Part shown: piece by piece, positions 59,473 through 64,000 of the stretch
How positions within the stretch are numbered: the stretch's first letter is position 1
Layout: the number at the start of each line of letters is the position of its first letter
DNA from: Homalodisca vitripennis
Lineage: Eukaryota > Arthropoda > Insecta > Hemiptera > Cicadellidae
Direction of reading: 5' to 3'
Assembly: GCF_021130785.1 (NCBI RefSeq)
Contig: NC_060213.1
Location: 65,572,001-65,636,000, forward strand
Length of the DNA: 64,000 bases
Position numbers and translations under genes: made by a program
The notes under the pieces: generated by a model
Told to the model about the DNA's origin: nothing
The model's database searches: none
The model's input: only the letters and a program-made list of their open reading frames with translations

Positions 59473-60180
59473 GCTGAGCTTTAGCGAAGGCTATCACTTA
59501 AGGGGTTGGAAAATTTTTATACCTGTCTGTCTGTTGCCATAATATCTCGAAAACGAACTGACCTGCAGACTTGTGCATGAAGCTTAATTTCTATATGAGG
59601 AATACTAATTCTGATGACGGTGCCTGTCCTCCCATGGGATTTGGCTGAGCGTTAGGGAATATTTTACATTGGTCTTATGGGTAACCAAGATGGTAACGAG
59701 AAAATATCAGAATAAGTAAATTGTAAATTAACTCAGAGTACCCATAAGAGATTTTAACATTTAACATATTAACACACATGACCTAAAAATCTCTACACAT
59801 GCATCATTTTATGGTGACTTGGTAGATTTTATTATTTAAACGCAGATATTCAAACAAATTTAGCGAAAAATGTGAATGTATCATGTAGCAAGATATTTCG
59901 AAAAAGAGATCATGTATTGACTTGCGTGAAACTTTATTTATACATAGACCAGAATGAATTACATGATAGTGCATTTCCGACCATTAAATGAGCTTCGTTG
60001 AAGCCTGTTACTCAGTAGGATGAAGCAAAATCCCTTTTGATTGCCGGAGTGATTACAAATTCCTATGATTGTCTTTCGCTCCAAATGTCGATAATGGAAT
60101 GAGCTGTAGACCTGAAATTTTGCATTGCACATCAGCAGATCCCCTTACGTGACGCGTGGGGTGGCGTACTCCTTCCTTAT
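59473..60180 (+). repeat. Dispersed repeat family A, copy 3
   Basis: GCTGAGCTTTAGCGAAGGCTATCAC, ATATCTCGAAAACGAACTGACC, TTGGCTGAGCGTTAGGGAATATTTTACATTGGTCTTATGGGTAACC and GAAGCCTGTTACTCAG (in pieces) follow the family order. The longest and best preserved copy here. Confidence 0.75.
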
Positions 60181-60267
60181 CAATATCAGGACGAAAATTA
60201 CTTCAGTAACATATCCCAAAGGGGTACTCGCAGCAATTTATTTTCACTTGTAAATGCTAAATTAATT

Positions 60268-60740
60268 GGCTGACCATTAGCGAAGCCTATCTCTGCCTGT
60301 GTGATATCTTGAGAACGAAAGGATCTAAAGGCTTTAAATTTTGCTTTAAACTTCATTTCTATATAAACATCGAGTTCGGTAATGGACCATAATCTGACTA
60401 AGTCGTTAACAAACATTTTTAAATTAGTCTTACAAATGACCTTGAAGCATCGAGAAAGTTGTAGAATAAATAAATTTGTAAAATAGTGGGTACAATCATA
60501 TTGTATTTAACAAGTGACTCAGTAACAAAATGTCATATAACGTAATTATCCGCAAGATATCTTGAAAAGAATGTATATACGGCTTGCATGAAACTTCATT
60601 TCTAAATAGACACGGGAAGTAAAAGTTTCTATTCCTCATGATTGTCTATTTGGCCTAAGGACATCTCCAGAATGAAATTAACTATAGACTTGAATTTGTG
60701 CATACAACCTCAGCGAAGCCTGTTACACCACTCATAGTCT
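60268..60740 (+). repeat. Dispersed repeat family A, copy 4
   Basis: GGCTGACCATTAGCGAAGCCTATC, GATATCTTGAGAACGAAAGG, CATCGAGTTCGGTAATGG and CAGCGAAGCCTGTTACACCA (in pieces). Lies head-to-tail after copy 3. Confidence 0.75.
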
Positions 60741-61084
60741 GGCGCATTTCTACCTTGCTTATTATCAGTTTGTGTTTGGCATCGTCTTAAATTAGACTAA
60801 TACTACATGTTCAATCACTTTCCAAATATTTTATGTAACCGTTTTTAGTACGGTATATAAAAGAGACAATTTTCCTAACAAAACTGCTAGAGTACATTTT
60901 TGTTATTCGCAAAAATGGCGGTTTTAACGTAGTTTTTCTTTTAAATATTTTAGTAAGTGAAATCTTTATATATTTTTGTAGAAAATAAATTTTTTTAAAT
61001 CTTTTTAACTAAAAGATGTACTAAATTCCTTTAAAAATATTAATGGACTATTAGAATGGCATTGGGAAAAGCGGATAGATTTTT

Positions 61085-61108
61085 GTTGCTCCCTTCGGGG
61101 GTAGCAAC
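61085..61108 (+). other. Hairpin with UUCG loop
   Basis: GTTGCT-CCC-TTCG-GGGG-TAGCAAC: a stem of six plus three pairs with small internal asymmetry, capped by the very stable C(UUCG)G tetraloop. Its role is unknown; there is no T-run after it and no adjacent gene. Confidence 0.6.
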
Positions 61109-61339
61109 GACCGCCTTGACAACCTTCTACTGATCGGCTGTATGTTTTATTGGGGTAGATAGGAATTGAACCTTTTTTATTGTAGTGTTCAAGCAGTGGT
61201 ACACCAAATCACTTGTCGCAAAACACGCTTCGCTGAGATCATGCACAATTATTGAAATATAAATAAATCTACAGTTCATTTTGTTACGTACTATGTATTG
61301 CTGTCACGTGTTAAAACGTCATTTGATCGTACCCACTCT

Positions 61340-61560
61340 GAGTACGATTTTTTTCGTTGCCACCACAACAGTTATCACAAGAATAATGTAAAATTTTTCG
61401 CTAAATCACATGTCGTGACATGCCCCATCATCGAATTTGATATTCATGCAAAATTGCAAGCATATAGGTCAGTTCGTTCTCCACATATCGTCCGAATGGA
61501 CAGCCATACATATTAGTACAGCCTCTAGCTGACGCAAGCCAATTATTTACTTATGGATAC
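61340..61560 (-). repeat. Dispersed repeat family A, copy 5 (reverse)
   Basis: Minus strand includes GATATGTGGAGAACGAACTGACC, TATATGCTTGCAATTTTGCATG and TCGATGATGGGGCATGTCACG in the family order. It faces copies 3 and 4, making a loose inverted arrangement. Confidence 0.65.
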
Positions 61561-61850
61561 AAAAGGGATGATTACTGCAATGAAAGATGGAAGCTATCTA
61601 TAGGAATCTGATTTATCAAGCATAATGTTCAATATGAGTTTAATAAAACAGTAATAAATACAATAGAAATAAAAACTTTTTCAAAAGTTATTGACTTTCA
61701 AACATTTTGTTCTCCATTCTTCTCCTTCTAAATATTAAAACTTTCTGTAAATTTAAAGTAAAATTGTCTTTAATTTTTATGAAAAGGAGGTGATTTATTT
61801 AACAAATAAGTTCACAATTCAAAAATCTTTATTTCTACAATATATTACAG

Positions 61851-61852
<2 letters not shown>

Positions 61853-61896
<44 letters not shown>
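61853..61896. repeat. (TA)n microsatellite
   Basis: About 22 TA units forming the left border of the second tRNA-bearing unit. Confidence 0.97.
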
Positions 61897-61897
<1 letters not shown>

Positions 61898-61905
<8 letters not shown>

Positions 61906-62121
61906 CAATAAACATTGAATCGCAAAAAGTACTTGCTCCGCCGGGAGTCGAACCCGGATCTCTCACTTGCCGGGTGAATGTGCTACCATTACACCACAGA
62001 GCGCTTACTTTTTCCGATTCAATTATTTTGTATTTGGCCGTATCTGTATCTGTCACATATGTGTTTAAATAAGCAAACTAACATATGATCGGAAGACCAA
62101 ATACCTGTCTAACGACTTCAA
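61898..62121 (-). mobile_element. SINE-like unit carrying a tRNA-like sequence, copy 2
   Basis: Reverse complement of the unit at 871-1114 with only scattered changes and one small indel around CACATATGTGACAGATACAG. The 17-bp inverted flanks around the tRNA part match at 16 of 17 positions, better than in copy 1. Both outer borders are (TA)n, as in copy 1. Confidence 0.75.
61933..62003 (-). tRNA. tRNA-like cloverleaf, anticodon position GGC, copy 2
   Basis: Same cloverleaf as 1012-1082 with one clear change inside it (T loop TTCGACT instead of TTCGAGT); the unpaired first base is C instead of G. The C33 oddity and the 1:72 mismatch are shared by both copies, so they belong to the founding element rather than to decay of one copy. 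Confidence 0.6.
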
Positions 62122-62139
62122 TATATATATATATATATT
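62122..62139. repeat. Short (TA)n tract
   Basis: Nine TA units forming the right border of the second tRNA-bearing unit. Confidence 0.9.
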
Positions 62140-64000
62140 GTCAAGTGCAGTAAGCACGTGTGACAAATCTGTACACATATAAAATACAATTTGTAATATC
62201 ATTTGGTCGGCTGCACATTATATTAACAAACAAACTTGATTCATACAAATATTTCAATAAGTCTAAATCTAACTGCAATAAATTACATATTGATAAAAAT
62301 AAAATGTTGTATTTCCTTTAAAATGGCATATTATTATCTCATTTTCCAGTTGTATACAGTAGCAGTAATATGTGACTTGAAAGCAAAGAAAATTAAACTT
62401 GTAACTTACATATTTCACACTTGTGTCAAATGAATTGACCGAACTTTAACAGGTAAGGATTATTTAATGAAAGAGGATGACAGCTACGTCGTATAACCCT
62501 TGAACTGCAAGACCTAATTGAAACCCTAGACGGTAACTAGACGACGGTGTCGACTCTAATGTGTACAACTGATGTGTTTTTGTAGGAACAAGACGTTTTG
62601 GCAATGAGCCAGGTTAGCCCATCCCACTGGGTACAATTTGTGACGTCAGACTAAAGTTTGTCTTGTACACCATCTCACTTACCTGTTTTCCTGTTCTCAT
62701 ATCATCTGGACCTACTATTGTACATAAAATGGATGTACTATAATATATATGTAGTGTTTTAATCATATCCTCTCACGTAATTAAACAACATATACGAAAC
62801 GTCACATAAAAAACATAAATAATGGCCCTTAGAATGTTTCATAAAATCGTATAACCGTTCAAAATATATAGAGGATGAAAATTTAGTATTTCTTTTGTAA
62901 CACTATTTTTATAAAGCATATAAAATGCAAAATTCAACACTTGGTATGTAAAAAGGGCCAATAACTTTATCTTCGATAAAAATACACTAATAAAAACATA
63001 AGGAGAATTTATATTGCTTTGTATCCTAGTACCAATTTTATTTCATAAGAATTGAAACATAATTCAATTATAATTCAAACATTTTACACATGTTACGGTA
63101 TTTCCTATGGATGGCTTTTGAGGGTTCAAGAAGTAGGATTTTAAATTGTGTGAAATGCGTTTCTAGAGTCACCAGTTTGCCAGGTCAATCGATGATTTTG
63201 TATGGTTTTAAACTGTTCTGTATCTTCATTATGATATATCAAGATACGTTGAGATACGTTGTCCATTATAAGTTGTACACCTTATCTCGGATTGAACCAA
63301 AAAGGATACCAGATGTAATCTTGTTTGTGAAATCCTATATTCTAAAATAAGCCATTACAGTATCTTTTGATATAAAAATACCGCTAGAAAATAGTTTCGC
63401 GAGGACGTTTTAGTGTAGTTCAAAGCAAGTCACGGAAATGCCAGAAGTGTTTCAACTCTAGTTTTTACAGTAAAAAAATAATTGCGATGAGTTTTAAATA
63501 GCTAGCAAGGATATAAGATCACTGCTGTGCGACTTGAATGAGCTTAGCTTAAAACATCTCTTGTAGACGTAAGGAATTAACTGCGTGACTTTTTCATCGC
63601 CTGCTGTCCATTATTCTAACAACACTTTATATGAAATAATATGGTATATTAGCCTACAACTTTGATTTTTTGATTACAACATGGTTACTTTAAAAAGTAT
63701 ATCGGTTGCATAGGATGTTACAAAAGCTAAATTCGCTATCCAAAACCTCTTTCCTAAAGTGAAAATGTTTTTCGATTTTGGCTCAAGTCAGCCACGATTG
63801 TTCTGATTAGAAATTATACTCGAACCATTATTGTGGCGAAAATCCATTAATATATCTCAACATCTTGGCAGTGTTACTTACTCAGATTTCCAAAAATGTT
63901 ATTACTTTAAAAAATGTCATAAATTCGGCTCAAAAATCGTGTCAATGCCCTACGTCTTTCCGCCTGTCTATGCGATAACTATCGATGGGAATGAACTATA
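62140..64000. other. Non-coding DNA; isolated perfect CRE at 62641
   Basis: TGACGTCA at 62641-62648 is the only notable word. The 86-codon frame 63090-63350 has no recognised domain. The rest is AT-rich. Confidence 0.4.

Noticed and set aside
59214..59477. 87-codon hydrophobic frame
   Set aside because: Hydrophobicity follows from AT-rich codons (Ile, Leu, Phe, Tyr); no signal of a real membrane protein.

Overview
The window looks like AT-rich, gene-poor nuclear DNA from an arthropod, most likely an insect and possibly a hemipteran. The grounds are long (TA)n, (TG)n and (GA)n tracts, many degraded dispersed repeats, tRNA- and 5S-related SINE-like elements, remnants of non-LTR retrotransposons, fold-back elements, and a short palindrome made of the insect telomere word TTAGG. 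The order-level guess is inference from repeat style; nothing here fixes the species. I found no complete host protein gene. Almost every open frame is short, in unbiased AT-rich sequence, or a read-through of a dinucleotide repeat. The window is best read as intergenic DNA or part of a very large intron.

Layout. 0-3 kb: a SINE-like unit carrying a cloverleaf-capable tRNA-like sequence between (TA)n tracts, then stacked TA/TG/purine tracts, a strictly periodic 24-bp decayed minisatellite, and a copy of dispersed repeat family A. 6.5-10.5 kb: dispersed repeat, a probable DNA-transposon end, a TA/GA tract, a 387-bp fold-back element and a nested palindrome. 12-15 kb: family A (reverse), a CTAGCAGT-family element, an inverted copy of the repeat at 0.4 kb, and a reverse-transcriptase C-terminal remnant. 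18-21.3 kb: fragments of another non-LTR element, one with a (TA)n tract inside its frame. 22-27.5 kb: tRNA-like SINE relics and two tandem duplications. 31.9-32.9 kb: a 5S-rRNA-related SINE and further SINE or repeat copies. 35.3-36.5 kb: a region with a recurring CTCTGGGAATTCC-like word. 43 kb: a 754-bp fold-back element. 47.5-48.1 kb: a near-perfect 265-bp tandem pair. 52.8-57 kb: repeat copies, a 190-bp triplicate, a second 5S-like SINE and a LINE C-terminal fragment. 57.3-58.2 kb: a six-unit ~153-bp tandem array with graded divergence. 59.5-61.5 kb: clustered family A copies. 61.9-62.1 kb: the second tRNA-bearing unit, in opposite orientation to the first.

Between the repeats lie short islands of higher GC and complexity (about 10.5, 27.6, 34.0, 34.7, 36.9-37.25, 40.1-40.4, 44.2, 50.2-50.5, 52.0-52.3, 54.1-54.3, 55.7-55.9 and 58.6-58.8 kb). 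They carry no convincing codon structure but do carry recognisable transcription-factor words. They are the best candidates for conserved non-coding or regulatory DNA, though only a cross-species comparison could show this.

The most interesting structures are the two tRNA-bearing units framed by (TA)n tracts and 17-bp inverted flanks, the two 5S-related SINE copies, and the paired tandem repeats at 26.1-26.6 and 47.5-48.1 kb, which share a CTGARGA...GAAA layout.
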